A stretch of 37,786 nt of DNA from Candidatus Sulfotelmatobacter kueseliae (GTDB lineage: Bacteria; Acidobacteriota; Terriglobia; Terriglobales; Acidobacteriaceae): positions 1 to 37,786 of the forward strand of contig OMOD01000006.1 in the NCBI GenBank assembly GCA_900290255.1, written 5' to 3'. Below are positions 23,886 through 32,550 of the stretch, piece after piece. The position numbers were made by a program, and so were the translations under genes. The notes beneath the pieces were generated by a model, which worked only from the letters and a program-made list of their open reading frames with translations, had not been told where the DNA came from and did not search any database. The stretch's first letter is position 1. Every line of letters begins with the position of its first letter.

Positions 23886-23924
23886 CCTTCCACAAATTGA
23901 TCTGTTGCCTTCGCGTCGTTCCGG

Positions 23925-25193
23925 TTATCTTGCCGGTGCTTGGGCCTCCATCTCGCGGCTTACGCGCTCCACTTCGCCGAAGACGCGCAGCAGATTGCCA
24001 CCTAGAATCTTCTTGATATCTTCCGGGCTGTAGCCGCGATCAAGCAGCGCCTGCGTGATCTTGGGCAGGTCCGCAGCCGAGTTCATGCCCTGGGGTGTTT
24101 GGCCGCTGACGCCGTCGAAATCGGAGCCCAGGCCGACGTGATCCACTCCGGCAACTTTGGCAATGTGGTCAATGTGATCGATGAGCGAGCTGAACGGCGG
24201 CCGGGGAATCTTTGCCAGATGTTCGCGCTCGATGCGATCGCGATCCGCAGCCGTGATGCTCTTGCCCGCGGCTTTCATCTGCTCAGCGTACTGTTCGATG
24301 GCGGCGGCCTGGTCCTTGGCCTGCGCTGCTTCCGCTTTGCGATAATTCTCGTCGTCAAACCCGCTGAAAAAGTTGACCTGCACCACGCCGCCATTTTTGG
24401 CCACTGCGCGCAGCATGTCGTCGGTCATGTTGCGCGGGGCATCGACCAGCGCGCGGGCCGAGGAATGCGAAGCGATGACGGGAGCTTTCGTCGTGGCAAT
24501 GGCGTCCCAGAAAGTCTTATCAGCGACGTGCGAAATGTCGACCATCATGCCCAGGCGGTTCATCTCCACGACCACCTGCTTGCCGAAGTCGGTCAGCCCG
24601 TTGTGATGCTGCACCTTGGCGTCGTCGATATCACCGGAAGAATCCGCCCACTCGTTGGTGTTCGACCACGTCAGCGTCATGTAGCGCACGCCGAGCCGGT
24701 AGTAATCGCGCAGCAGGCGCATGTCGTTTTCGATAGAGTGCCCGCCCTCGATTCCCATCAGCGCCGCCAGTTTGTGCTCGTGGTGCGCCCGCTCGACGTC
24801 GGCCACCGAGAACGCCATCATCATGCGATCAGGATGGCGGGCGGCCTGCTCGTAAACGGAGTCGATCAGATCGAACGTGTACTCGGCAAAATGGCCCTTG
24901 TGCGTCTCCGGATCGACCCAGATGGAAAAGAACTCGGCGCCAAGATTGCCCCGGCGCGCCTTGTCCAGGCTGAGGTGGCCAACATCGTTGGGATCGGTGG
25001 AACCGATGTCGAAGTTTTCGTCGAGAAAGCGCTGCGGGGTATCGGCGTGGGTGTCAACCACAATAGCGGAGTCGTGAATGGCGCGGGCCCGGGGACTGAC
25101 GACAACGTCAGACCCGCTCGACGGCGCGCTGGAAGTCTGCGCAGCCGCTAGAAAAGAACACAACATGAAAACGGTCAGGATACGTATCGGCAT
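23925..25193 (-). CDS. Exported membrane-dipeptidase family (M19) zinc peptidase
   Basis: Hydrolyses dipeptides, including those with D-amino acids at the C-terminal position, using a binuclear zinc site in an amidohydrolase barrel. A signal peptide (MPIRILTVFMLCSFLAAAQ) shows export. Metal ligands are in place: DTHADTPQ (HxD), GIEGGHSIEND (bridging Glu), DISHVAD and SHSSAR (His ligands), and GSDFDG (Asp). The frame is 422 aa, normal for bacterial members. An insertion of charged helices (about 295-340, KAEAAQAKDQAAAIEQYAEQMKAAG) precedes the final part, as in several acidobacterial homologues. It may recycle peptidoglycan or scavenged peptides. It is monocistronic on the minus strand. Confidence 0.94.
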   Translation of the reverse strand: MPIRILTVFMLCSFLAAAQTSSAPSSGSDVVVSPRARAIHDSAIVVDTHADTPQRFLDENFDIGSTDPNDVGHLSLDKARRGNLGAEFFSIWVDPETHKGHFAEYTFDLIDSVYEQAARHPDRMMMAFSVADVERAHHEHKLAALMGIEGGHSIENDMRLLRDYYRLGVRYMTLTWSNTNEWADSSGDIDDAKVQHHNGLTDFGKQVVVEMNRLGMMVDISHVADKTFWDAIATTKAPVIASHSSARALVDAPRNMTDDMLRAVAKNGGVVQVNFFSGFDDENYRKAEAAQAKDQAAAIEQYAEQMKAAGKSITAADRDRIEREHLAKIPRPPFSSLIDHIDHIAKVAGVDHVGLGSDFDGVSGQTPQGMNSAADLPKITQALLDRGYSPEDIKKILGGNLLRVFGEVERVSREMEAQAPAR

Positions 25194-25264
25194 AGTCTGA
25201 ACCCTGGAGATGTGGCGAACAAAGGTTCGATTGTATAGGAATCGCAGAATCTCAGTGGCGGGAA

Positions 25265-26017
25265 CTAATTCGATCCGCTGCCCAGAGCAACCTGGGCCTG
25301 CGGCGGGTCGCTGTCTGGATGGTCGTTGTCAGGACGTTCCAGCGGGACGATATTCTGCGTCTCGCGCCACTCTGAATAGTGGCCGCTGACCATGATGTGG
25401 AAGCACCAATGCCGTCGCTCTTCTTCCGGTTCGACCAGGCCAAGCGCCTTCATGTAGAAGAGGTAATGCTCCATCCAGAGGATCTGCTCCTTGGTCATGC
25501 CCCGGCGCTGCAAGTCCACGGTGACGCCGGCAAGATGTGACGACGCCGTGTCACCGTCGGCAGGCGCCGCATTGCGGTTGCGGCGGCGCAACTTGCGTTG
25601 CACCTTCACCGTCCGCACCGCCGAGTTCACCTGAATCTGCTGGTGGAAGCGGTTGTAGTAAGCCTGACTGATGTCGTCGACGAAATCCAGCGTCCAGGGC
25701 CGGCAGTAGCGCCGCGAGGGATCGAGCGACGGTTCAATACGGAGAGTCTCGCTCGGGATGATTGGGACCAGCGAACCGTCAGCCTTCAACGCTTCCAGTT
25801 CGGTTTCATCTTGAATGCGCGGCAGTTCCAAGCGATCAATTTCGGCATTCTGGATCAACAGCGATTCGTGCGACGGCTTAAACATGGGATGCCAGCGAAC
25901 CCAGCGAAAATGGCGGCGGGCGTGATGCACGGTTACGTGCTTCACGGCAAACGCCGGCACACTCATCCCCATCAGGAGAAGCAGCGCAACGAATTGAAGA
26001 CCAATGTAACGTCTCAC
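25265..26017 (-). CDS. Exported M15-like (DUF5715) protein
   Basis: A GTG at 26017 gives a product beginning with the signal sequence MRRYIGLQFVALLLLMGMSVPAFA. The ATG at 26080 adds 21 poorly fitting residues; neither has a strong Shine-Dalgarno. In the C-terminal half, NSAVRTVKVQRKLRRRNRNAA...SSHLAGVTVDLQRRGMT and HWCFHIMV match the zinc pattern SxHxxGxxxD...H of M15-type D-Ala-D-Ala carboxypeptidases and the DUF5715 group. It may therefore trim peptidoglycan or a related substrate in the periplasm. Length is about 250 aa from the GTG. The neighbouring M19 dipeptidase on the same strand could act on the released peptides, but this is inference. Confidence 0.75.
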   Translation of the reverse strand: MRRYIGLQFVALLLLMGMSVPAFAVKHVTVHHARRHFRWVRWHPMFKPSHESLLIQNAEIDRLELPRIQDETELEALKADGSLVPIIPSETLRIEPSLDPSRRYCRPWTLDFVDDISQAYYNRFHQQIQVNSAVRTVKVQRKLRRRNRNAAPADGDTASSHLAGVTVDLQRRGMTKEQILWMEHYLFYMKALGLVEPEEERRHWCFHIMVSGHYSEWRETQNIVPLERPDNDHPDSDPPQAQVALGSGSN

Positions 26018-26359
26018 GAAGTGGTTTCCGTCTATGGCGGGCAATTTCGCCCGCAATGACCTACAGCAACGCATTCTCAAGCGCGAAGCCGTATTCTAAG
26101 CCAAGCTGTCAAGCGGCCCAAACCGGGATCAGCCGTGGGCCATTACTTGCGTACCCAATTCACTATGTGCCCGGCAGGTTACCTGGCCGATTACGGGCTT
26201 CCCCCGGCACAGGGGTCCGGAATTATATTGGCACTTTTCTAGCCATTCCTGATCCCGCCTGAGACCCTGCTTATGGGCTGTGCCAGCTACAACTTGGCGG
26301 GATTCGAGGCAATCTTCACGGCAGCCCGGCTGAGGCAATGTGCACAGTTCTGTCAACCA

Positions 26360-27109
26360 TCAGCGCCGCAAAAGGTCACCGAGGGCCTGCTTCATGACCT
26401 GGCCGCCAACCTCGGAAATGGACTTGGTCAGCGGAATATCCTTGGGGCAAACTTCAACGCAGTTCTGGGCGTAACCGCATTCCTGGATGCCGCCATCGCC
26501 CATCAGCGCCGCCAGCCGCTCGCGCTTCAGCGCCTTGCCCGTGGGATGGGTGTTGAACAACCGCACCTGCGCAATCGTGGCCGCGCCCACGAAGCCCGTG
26601 TCTTGGTTGAACTGCGGGCAAGCCTCCATACAGCAAGTGCAGGAAATGCAGCGCGAGATCGGATAGGCCGCTTCCTGATCCTCCGCCGACATGCGCGGCC
26701 CGGCGCCGAGATCATACGTGCCGTCAATCGGGACCCAGGCCTTCACGGCCTTAAGATTTTCGAAAATTACGCTGCGGTCGGTGGCCAGATCGCGGACGAC
26801 CGGAAACTTTGAAAACGGCTCCAGCCGGATCGGCTGATCGAGATCGTCCACCAGCGCGGAGCAGGCCATGCGGGCGCGGCCATTGATGAGCATGGCGCAC
26901 GACCCGCAGACTTCTTCGAGGCAATTCGAGTCGTAAGTGATGGGCGTGGTCGCCTTGCCCTCGCGTGTGACCGGGTCGGCAGCGATGTCCATGAGTGCCG
27001 AAATGACGTTCATGTTCGGCCGGTAGGGAACTGAGAACTCCTCCCAGTACGGCTTGGAGGTGGGAGTGAGTTGACGCTTGATTCTTAAGATGACGGATTT
27101 TTCAGCCAT
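26360..27109 (-). CDS. sdhB: Succinate dehydrogenase/fumarate reductase iron-sulfur subunit
   Basis: Carries electrons from the flavoprotein to the cytochrome b subunit. An N-terminal 2Fe-2S domain has CLEEVCGSCAMLINGRARMAC. A C-terminal domain has CISCTCCMEACP for the 4Fe-4S and QNCVEVCPKDIPLT for the remaining ligands. The start MAEKSVILRIKRQ at 27109 has GGAGAAG upstream, and the length is 249 aa. It is last in the minus-strand sdhC-sdhA-sdhB unit. The arrangement, with a single cytochrome b subunit and no SdhD, indicates the type B (Bacillus/Wolinella-like) enzyme. Motif counts are standard and nothing is missing. Confidence 0.96.
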   Translation of the reverse strand: MAEKSVILRIKRQLTPTSKPYWEEFSVPYRPNMNVISALMDIAADPVTREGKATTPITYDSNCLEEVCGSCAMLINGRARMACSALVDDLDQPIRLEPFSKFPVVRDLATDRSVIFENLKAVKAWVPIDGTYDLGAGPRMSAEDQEAAYPISRCISCTCCMEACPQFNQDTGFVGAATIAQVRLFNTHPTGKALKRERLAALMGDGGIQECGYAQNCVEVCPKDIPLTKSISEVGGQVMKQALGDLLRR

Positions 27110-27130
27110 TTCCCGGTTCTTCTCCTGGAG

Positions 27131-27191
27131 CCCCGGACGCCCTCGTCCGGGGGAGCAGCGTCGATCTGCCGGGCGGACGAGGGCGTCCGCC
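27131..27191. repeat. Class D hairpins inside the sdh operon
   Basis: CCCCGGACG/CGTCCGGGG around CCCT (27131-27152) and GGCGGACG/CGTCCGCC around AGGG (27172-27191) lie between sdhA and sdhB. In the transcript they form two stable stems that could stabilise or attenuate the message. Confidence 0.75.
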
Positions 27192-27218
27192 TCTCCATGT
27201 CCATTTTTACTTCGTTGC

Positions 27219-28985
27219 TCAATACTTCCTCGGACGCGGCGGAATCAGCGACGCGTCCACCGGCTCGAACTCAAACTTCGGCTCATCCGCATCCGGAGCA
27301 AAATACGCCTTCGTCGTCTTCATCCAGTTCTTGTCGTCACGCTCGGGGAAGTCGGGCTTGTAGTGCGCGCCGCGCGATTCGTCACGCATGCGCGCGCCCT
27401 GCGCGATCACCCGCGCCAGTTGCAACATGTTATAAAGCTGTCGCGCAAACACTACGGTCGTATTCGCCCACTGAGTGCGATCGCTCAGGTTGATCTTGCG
27501 ATAGCGCTCCAGCATCTCGACCAGCTTGGCGTCGGTCTGTTGCAGAGGCTTGTTGTAGCGGATGACGGTGCAATCCTTGGTCATCAACTCGCCCAGTTCG
27601 CGCCAGAGCTTCACCGGATTCTCTGTGCCGTCGGCCTTCATCAGGTTCGAGTTGATTTCTTCCTGGCGCTTCTTTTCAACGTCAAAGTGGCTGTTCGATG
27701 GCGCAGCCTGCAAACTCTTCGCATATTGCAGGGCCGCGGGCCCAGCCACAAATCCGCCAAAGATGCACGACACCAGCGAATTTGCGCCCAGCCGGTTCGC
27801 GCCGTGGTATTGGTATTCGCACTCGCCCGCCGAGTAAATGCCCGGAATGTTCGTGGCCTGCTTATAGTCAATCCACAGCCCGCCCATGGTGTAGTGCATG
27901 CCGGGGAAAATCTTCATGGGCGTGTCGCGCGGATCGTCGCCCACAAACTTCTCGTAAATCTCGAGAATCCCTTCCAGCTTTTTGTCAAGAACCTTGCGAT
28001 CGATGTGGGTCAGGTCAAGGTAGACCATCGGCTTGCCGTCAATTCCGAGGTTGTGCTCGTAGACGACCTTGAAGATGGCGCGGGTGGCCACGTCGCGCGG
28101 CACGAGATTGCCATACTTCGGATACCACTCTTCGAGAAAGTACCAGCGCTCTTTTTCCGGGATCGCCTTGGGCTCTCTTTTGTCGCCCGTGGTCTTCGGC
28201 ACCCAGACGCGCCCGCCTTCGCCGCGGGCCGACTCCGACATCAGCCGTAACTTGTCTTCGCCGGGGATGCAGGTGGGATGCACTTGAATGAATTCGCCGT
28301 TGGCGTAATAGCAGCCCTGCTGATAAAGGGCGGACTGCGCCGATCCTGTGCACACGACCGAGTTGGTCGACTTGCCGAAGATCGCGCCAATGCCGCCCGT
28401 GCAAATGATGATGGCGTCAGCCGGGAAGGTGCGCACTTCCATGGAGCGCAGGTCCATGGCGCAGATGCCGCGGCAGACGCGGTTTCCGTCGAGCACCGCC
28501 GAGAGAAACTCCCAGTGCTCGTACTTCCTGACCTTGCCCTCCGATTCGTAACGCCGGACTTGTTCGTCAAGTGCGTAGAGCAATTGCTGGCCGGTGGTCG
28601 CACCGGCAAAGGCGGTGCGGTTATATAAAGTCCCGCCGAAGCGGCGGAAATCGAGCAACCCTTCCGGCGTGCGGTTGAAAGGAACGCCCATGCGGTCGAG
28701 CAGGTCAATGATGGCGGGCGCGGCCTCGCACATGTCTTTAATCGGAGGCTGGTTGCCCAGGAAATCGCCGCCGTAGACCGTGTCGTCAAAATGCTTCCAG
28801 GTCGAGTCGCCTTCGCCCTTCAGATTCTTGGCTGCATTGATGCCGCCCTGGGCGCAGACCGAGTGCGAGCGCTTCACCGGAACGATGGAGAAAAGATCAA
28901 CGTCGCCGCCCATCTCCGCGATCTTGATGACAGCGGAGAGTCCGGCCAGTCCACCGCCTACCACGATAATTTTGGGAGCTGCCAT
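27219..28985 (-). CDS. sdhA: Succinate dehydrogenase flavoprotein subunit
   Basis: Oxidises succinate to fumarate at a covalent FAD, in the inner-membrane complex. GGGLAGLSAVIKI is the FAD dinucleotide loop. SHSVCAQGGINAAKN holds the His that links to FAD, FIQVHPTCIPG and RGEGGRVW carry active-site His and Arg residues, and GANRLGANSLVSCIFGG closes the FAD site. At 588 aa it matches the Bacillus-type length. The start MAAPKIIVVGGG at 28985 is a normal family start with GGAACTC upstream. It is the middle gene of the sdhC-A-B unit; the 42-bp gap to sdhC is ordinary, while the 109-bp gap to sdhB is filled by palindromes. Confidence 0.97.
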   Translation of the reverse strand: MAAPKIIVVGGGLAGLSAVIKIAEMGGDVDLFSIVPVKRSHSVCAQGGINAAKNLKGEGDSTWKHFDDTVYGGDFLGNQPPIKDMCEAAPAIIDLLDRMGVPFNRTPEGLLDFRRFGGTLYNRTAFAGATTGQQLLYALDEQVRRYESEGKVRKYEHWEFLSAVLDGNRVCRGICAMDLRSMEVRTFPADAIIICTGGIGAIFGKSTNSVVCTGSAQSALYQQGCYYANGEFIQVHPTCIPGEDKLRLMSESARGEGGRVWVPKTTGDKREPKAIPEKERWYFLEEWYPKYGNLVPRDVATRAIFKVVYEHNLGIDGKPMVYLDLTHIDRKVLDKKLEGILEIYEKFVGDDPRDTPMKIFPGMHYTMGGLWIDYKQATNIPGIYSAGECEYQYHGANRLGANSLVSCIFGGFVAGPAALQYAKSLQAAPSNSHFDVEKKRQEEINSNLMKADGTENPVKLWRELGELMTKDCTVIRYNKPLQQTDAKLVEMLERYRKINLSDRTQWANTTVVFARQLYNMLQLARVIAQGARMRDESRGAHYKPDFPERDDKNWMKTTKAYFAPDADEPKFEFEPVDASLIPPRPRKY

Positions 28986-29027
28986 CTTGTATGAGTTCCA
29001 ATTCTCAATCGACTATCGGAAATAAAG

Positions 29028-29762
29028 TTACTTCGTCATCACGATCGTTTCCGGCGCGCTCGGATTCAGCGGTTCCACCGGATGGCTCAGGAATCCATAC
29101 ATGCTGGCCGCACCGATCGAGATCAGCCCCAGCGCCAGTAACAGGCAAACATAGCCGAACCAGCGCCGAGCCCTCGCGCCGGTGGTGATGCCCCACTTCG
29201 CGGCGAACAGCCACAATCCGTAACAGAAATGCCAGGAGGCCGCGATGATGCCGACGGCGTAGAAGGCGACCATCCAGAGATTCTGAAATTCGTTCTGCAC
29301 TTTCGCGAAAGCCAGCATGGGATGCGAAGGCAGATGCACGCCGGTAAAGCGCAAGTCGTACGTGTGCTGAGCCATGTAGGCCAGGGCAATGATGCCGGTC
29401 CAGCGCTGCGCGGTGTACATCCAGTTGCCAGTCCAGGGATAAGAGGCAACGTTGGTATCGCCGCGATACCAGATCCAGATGCCATACAAGCCGTGGTAGA
29501 GGATCGGGATCCAGATGCCGAATAATTCCAGACCGACCACGAACGGCAGACTGTTGAGAAACTTAACTTGCGCGCCGTAGGCCGCGGCGCCCTTGAAGGC
29601 CTCGGCGTTCGAAATGAAATGTTCGAGAAGAAACAGCCCGATGGGAACGATGCCGGTGAGCGAGTGCAGGCGGCGCAGCAGAAAGGAATAACCTTCGCCG
29701 GCTCGCAGAGGAGCCACACCCTGTCTTAGTTGTTGAGCAGGAGGACTGGCTGCCGATGCCAC
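29028..29762 (-). CDS. sdhC: Succinate dehydrogenase cytochrome b subunit (type B)
   Basis: The membrane anchor of complex II. It binds two hemes b and reduces quinone. Five membrane helices are visible: LTGIVPIGLFLLEHFISN, PFVVGLELFGIWIPILYHGLYGIWIW, WTGIIALAYMAQHTY, WMVAFYAVGIIAASWHFCYGLWLFA and FGYVCLLLALGLISIGAASMY. Candidate heme ligands are His residues in RRLHSLTG, LEHF, ILYHG, MAQHTY and SWHFCYG. The length of 244 aa is typical of type B SdhC. It is first in the unit, followed by sdhA. Upstream lies the class C palindrome at 29890, so the promoter is close to the gene. Confidence 0.95.
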   Translation of the reverse strand: MASAASPPAQQLRQGVAPLRAGEGYSFLLRRLHSLTGIVPIGLFLLEHFISNAEAFKGAAAYGAQVKFLNSLPFVVGLELFGIWIPILYHGLYGIWIWYRGDTNVASYPWTGNWMYTAQRWTGIIALAYMAQHTYDLRFTGVHLPSHPMLAFAKVQNEFQNLWMVAFYAVGIIAASWHFCYGLWLFAAKWGITTGARARRWFGYVCLLLALGLISIGAASMYGFLSHPVEPLNPSAPETIVMTK

Positions 29763-29889
29763 AAAAACTCCTTATGAATCCGCGATGAGAAAACGATCTG
29801 ACATTATCTTGCCGCGCGAGAAGTGAAGTCAAGGAAAGCAGTGGTTAGGTAGTCAGGTAGTGGCTCAGTTTGGATCTTATCGCTGTGGG

Positions 29890-30018
29890 GCGTCATCCCG
29901 AAGTCCCGCGCTTTCACCAGCGGGACGAGGGATCTCGCGCGCAGTGAAATACAAAGCCGGTGAAGCTCCCCGCAAGATCCCTCGCCCGGCTGAAGAACGC
30001 CGTGCTTCGGGATGACGC
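29890..30018. repeat. Long palindromic element, class C, copy 2
   Basis: Outer arms GCGTCATCCCGAAG (29890-29903) and CTTCGGGATGACGC (30005-30018) are perfect reverse complements. Inner arms GAGGGATCT (29927-29935) and AGATCCCTC (29975-29983) also pair. It shares the CCCGC...GCGGGACGAGGGATCT stretch with the copy at 9764-9882. It lies upstream of sdhC and downstream of rdgB. Confidence 0.85.
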
Positions 30019-30038
30019 ACAAGATGAAGCGAGGTGCG

Positions 30039-30674
30039 CTAGTGTCCCCGCCGGTCGCACCACTCCAGAAATTGTCGAAACGCCGCGCCGCGATGGCTGT
30101 AGCGCGCCTTTTCCTCAGCCGTGAGTTCGGCGAATGTCTTGTCGATCAGCGGGAAATAAAACAGCGGATCGTAGCCGAAGCCGTTCGCCCCTCGGGGTGC
30201 ATCCAGAATGATTCCTTCGGCGACGCCGCGAAACGTCGCCAGTGTCTTTCCGTCGCGCGCCGCCGCCAGTACACACACGAACCTGCCAGTGCGCTTCTCG
30301 ACAGGAACATCTGTTAGTTCCCGCAAGACGCGCGCATTGTTGGCCTCGTCGGCAGTATTCTGGTCAGCCTCGTGCGGCTCTTTGTCATGGAGATCGGGAG
30401 CGGCATAGCGTGCGGAATGCACGCCGGGTGCTCCTTTCAGCGCATCGACTTCCAGCCCTGAGTCATCGGCAACAACAATCTCTCCCGCAACATAACGGCT
30501 GTACGCCTCGGCCTTCTTGCGCGCATTTTCTTCAAAGGTCAGTCCGTCTTCGGCTACCGGGGGAAGGGAAGCGAAGCCCGGGATGCCGGCGATTTCGGTG
30601 CCGTGCGCGGCGGCAGCCCCGGCAAAATCTCGCAGCTTGCCGGGATTCGAGGTGGCAATGAGAATTCGTCGCAT
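30039..30674 (-). CDS. rdgB: XTP/dITP pyrophosphatase (RdgB/HAM1)
   Basis: Cleans the nucleotide pool by hydrolysing dITP, XTP and dITP-like non-canonical purine triphosphates to monophosphates. Signatures are ILIATSNPGKLRDF (substrate loop), VADDSGLEVDALKGAPGVHSARY (metal and base site) and GANGFGYDPLFYFP. An insert relative to E. coli (DLHDKEPHEADQNTADEANNARVLREL) is of the kind seen in other acidobacteria. Length is 211 aa, cytoplasmic. The ATG at 30674 is close to a 7-nt repeat, and no strong Shine-Dalgarno is seen. It follows the large membrane-protein gene on the same strand after 24 bp, so the two may be co-transcribed through the repeat. Confidence 0.96.
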   Translation of the reverse strand: MRRILIATSNPGKLRDFAGAAAAHGTEIAGIPGFASLPPVAEDGLTFEENARKKAEAYSRYVAGEIVVADDSGLEVDALKGAPGVHSARYAAPDLHDKEPHEADQNTADEANNARVLRELTDVPVEKRTGRFVCVLAAARDGKTLATFRGVAEGIILDAPRGANGFGYDPLFYFPLIDKTFAELTAEEKARYSHRGAAFRQFLEWCDRRGH

Positions 30675-30680
30675 AAATCG

Positions 30681-30755
30681 GACCTCGGACTTCAGACCTT
30701 AAACCGCAGACTTGGACACCTGAGGTCCGAGGTCTGAGGTCCGACGCCGTCGTGA
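30681..30755. repeat. 7-nt-period repeat (GACCTCR type), hairpin, overlaps a gene end
   Basis: GACCTCG, GACTTCA, GACCTTA, AACCGCA run rightward. TGAGGTC, CGAGGTC, TGAGGTC (30721-30741) are the same heptamer on the other strand. GACCTCGGACTTCA can pair with TGAGGTCCGAGGTC with one G-T. The right half is inside the 3' end of the membrane-protein gene and encodes its last residues (about TSDLGPQVSKSAV). Confidence 0.8.
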
Positions 30756-32426
30756 AACCAATAGAGCCCAAATCCCGATCGAAACTGCTGCAATCAAGGA
30801 GGTCCATCCACCTACAGTACGGTCCCACGTGCGCAACAAAATCACCTGCACCCGATTCATCCCGGCTGCGACCGGGACCAGCATCTGCCCCGTATCCGGA
30901 CGCGCCGCCGTTTCGACCACGCGGCCGTTGACCTGGGCCTGCCACGCCGGGTAGCGGAACAGGTGCAGGGCCAGCTGATCCGGCGCGGACATCTCCGCCG
31001 TAAACAGTTTGAACTCCGGCCCCCAGTGCAGGACCTGTATCGTCGCGCGCGCAGCCCCATCCACTGCAACCTGGGGCACATCCTTGTCGATCGTCGAAGG
31101 ATCAGCTCCGACCGGCGTGTATTCGTCCACTCCTTCATAACCGATGCCGTCTGACATGTTGTCTTGCATCTCACGCAGATCGGCGACGTTGTCCCACCAC
31201 GGCGGTTGAATACGCTGCCAGGCCACGACGATGATGGCGATTGTGACCACACAGATCGCGGTTCGCACCCACCAGCGCCGCACACCCACGGTCAGAAAGA
31301 TCGAGAACATCAGGCTCAGGCACAGCAGCCAGCGCCAGGGAAACTGCATGAACACGAGCTTGGGTAGGAACTTCCAGAGGAGCGCCGTCAGGGGGAACAT
31401 CAGGACGCTCGAGGTTGCTGCCCAGACGAACAGCGCATTCCACAGCTGACGGTTCTTCGCCCGCCACGCCTTGGCCGCCCACGCCGCCGTGAGCACCACG
31501 GCAATCTCCAGCACCGCGACCCAGGAAATGATCCGGTTGAAGGCATCGTGATCGGGGTCAGTGGTGTGAATGAAAAGAAAGTTATCCTGCGGCCGCGACC
31601 CCGACGAGATTGCTTCCGCGATGTTGATCCACTTCTGCTCGTAGATCGCCGGAAACAGATAAAAAGCAGACAAGCAAGCGCCCAGCGCGACCGCGCTCGC
31701 CCCGATCAGCAGAAGGCGCAGCGAACGCCGCTGCCAGGCGAGGATCAGAACCAGCAGCGCCAGCGAATAGTGAATCATCACCGCGGCCGGTGCGTTGGTG
31801 AGCCATGCCGCTGCCAGCAACAGGGACAAAGGAACCAGAACGCGCCAGCCCTCCTCCGCGGCTTTCAGCACTAGCAGCAGCAGCAAAGGCACCAGACAGC
31901 TGGCCAGCAGTTCGGCGAACGCGCTCCGCCAGTAGACAACCACCAGATGATACGGGTTCACCGCATAAAGCGCCGCCGCGAAGATCGCATCGCGGCGATC
32001 GAACCACCTCCGGACCAGCAGGAACATGCTCGCTCCCGCCAGCACCAGCACACTCCAGATGTAAACGGCGGCAGCCAGCCTCCAGGGAAAGACCGCGCTG
32101 ATCAAGCTGCCGAGCATCCACGACGCCGGGGGATAGAACAAGAACCTCGGTTCACCGTAGCCCAGGTTCGCCCACGCTGCCCAGCGCGGAAAGAAGACGC
32201 CGAGTTTCCATTGCGAAAGGACCTCGAGCCACGAATAGAGATGGAACTCCACATCATGTCCGGAGGGCATGCCATTGAAAAAGAAAGGGATCTCTACGGC
32301 GACTGCGGCCAGCGCGATGCCTAAGAGCGACGCCCACCGCGGCCGCTGCGCAGCTCCGCGATTTTCTCCCTGGGGCTTCCCGCTAAGCGAATCGTTAGTA
32401 TTTGCGCTCGTTCCTGTATCCGACAT
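30699..32426 (-). CDS. Polytopic membrane protein, PTPS-related family
   Basis: 575 residues with about 10-12 membrane helices. The N-terminal loop FFFNGMPSGHDVEFHLYSWLEVLSQWKLGVFFPRWAAWANLGYG matches the '6-pyruvoyl-tetrahydropterin synthase-related' membrane family, which resembles GT-C glycosyltransferases in having an acidic His/Asp loop after the first helix. A periplasmic C-terminal beta-rich domain (about residues 440-540) precedes a last helix (WTSLIAAVSIGIWALLVS). The enzymatic role is not established. The final residues RRRRTSDLGPQVSKSAV are encoded by a 7-nt repeat, so the end has probably been altered by repeat insertion. It is upstream of rdgB on the same strand. Just upstream lies the mobile element. 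Confidence 0.8.
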   Translation of the reverse strand: MSDTGTSANTNDSLSGKPQGENRGAAQRPRWASLLGIALAAVAVEIPFFFNGMPSGHDVEFHLYSWLEVLSQWKLGVFFPRWAAWANLGYGEPRFLFYPPASWMLGSLISAVFPWRLAAAVYIWSVLVLAGASMFLLVRRWFDRRDAIFAAALYAVNPYHLVVVYWRSAFAELLASCLVPLLLLLVLKAAEEGWRVLVPLSLLLAAAWLTNAPAAVMIHYSLALLVLILAWQRRSLRLLLIGASAVALGACLSAFYLFPAIYEQKWINIAEAISSGSRPQDNFLFIHTTDPDHDAFNRIISWVAVLEIAVVLTAAWAAKAWRAKNRQLWNALFVWAATSSVLMFPLTALLWKFLPKLVFMQFPWRWLLCLSLMFSIFLTVGVRRWWVRTAICVVTIAIIVVAWQRIQPPWWDNVADLREMQDNMSDGIGYEGVDEYTPVGADPSTIDKDVPQVAVDGAARATIQVLHWGPEFKLFTAEMSAPDQLALHLFRYPAWQAQVNGRVVETAARPDTGQMLVPVAAGMNRVQVILLRTWDRTVGGWTSLIAAVSIGIWALLVSRRRRTSDLGPQVSKSAV

Positions 32427-32550
32427 TCCCTGAGCAGCCCAATCTTCTTAGGTTGGCAATCGCTCTCAGTATATTTAACCCACATTTAATATTTGGAAGA
32501 TAAAACGGCACGAGTTGAGAGCTAGCTCCAGCATAACCCCTTGAGGTTGC

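Larger units (their letters stand above)
23556..23924. other. 369-bp intergenic region made of repeats
   Basis: It contains the long imperfect palindrome at 23673-23764 and the class B copy at 23834-23885. No gene is seen. It separates the exported cyclophilin from the dipeptidase, both on the minus strand. Confidence 0.6.

Noticed and set aside
27078..28250. 390-codon open frame on the plus strand
   Set aside because: Antisense to sdhA, a GC-rich shadow with no motifs.
32427..32550. tRNA gene or attachment-site core at the left end of the element
   Set aside because: No tRNA-like fold was seen, and without the right boundary no direct repeat can be defined.
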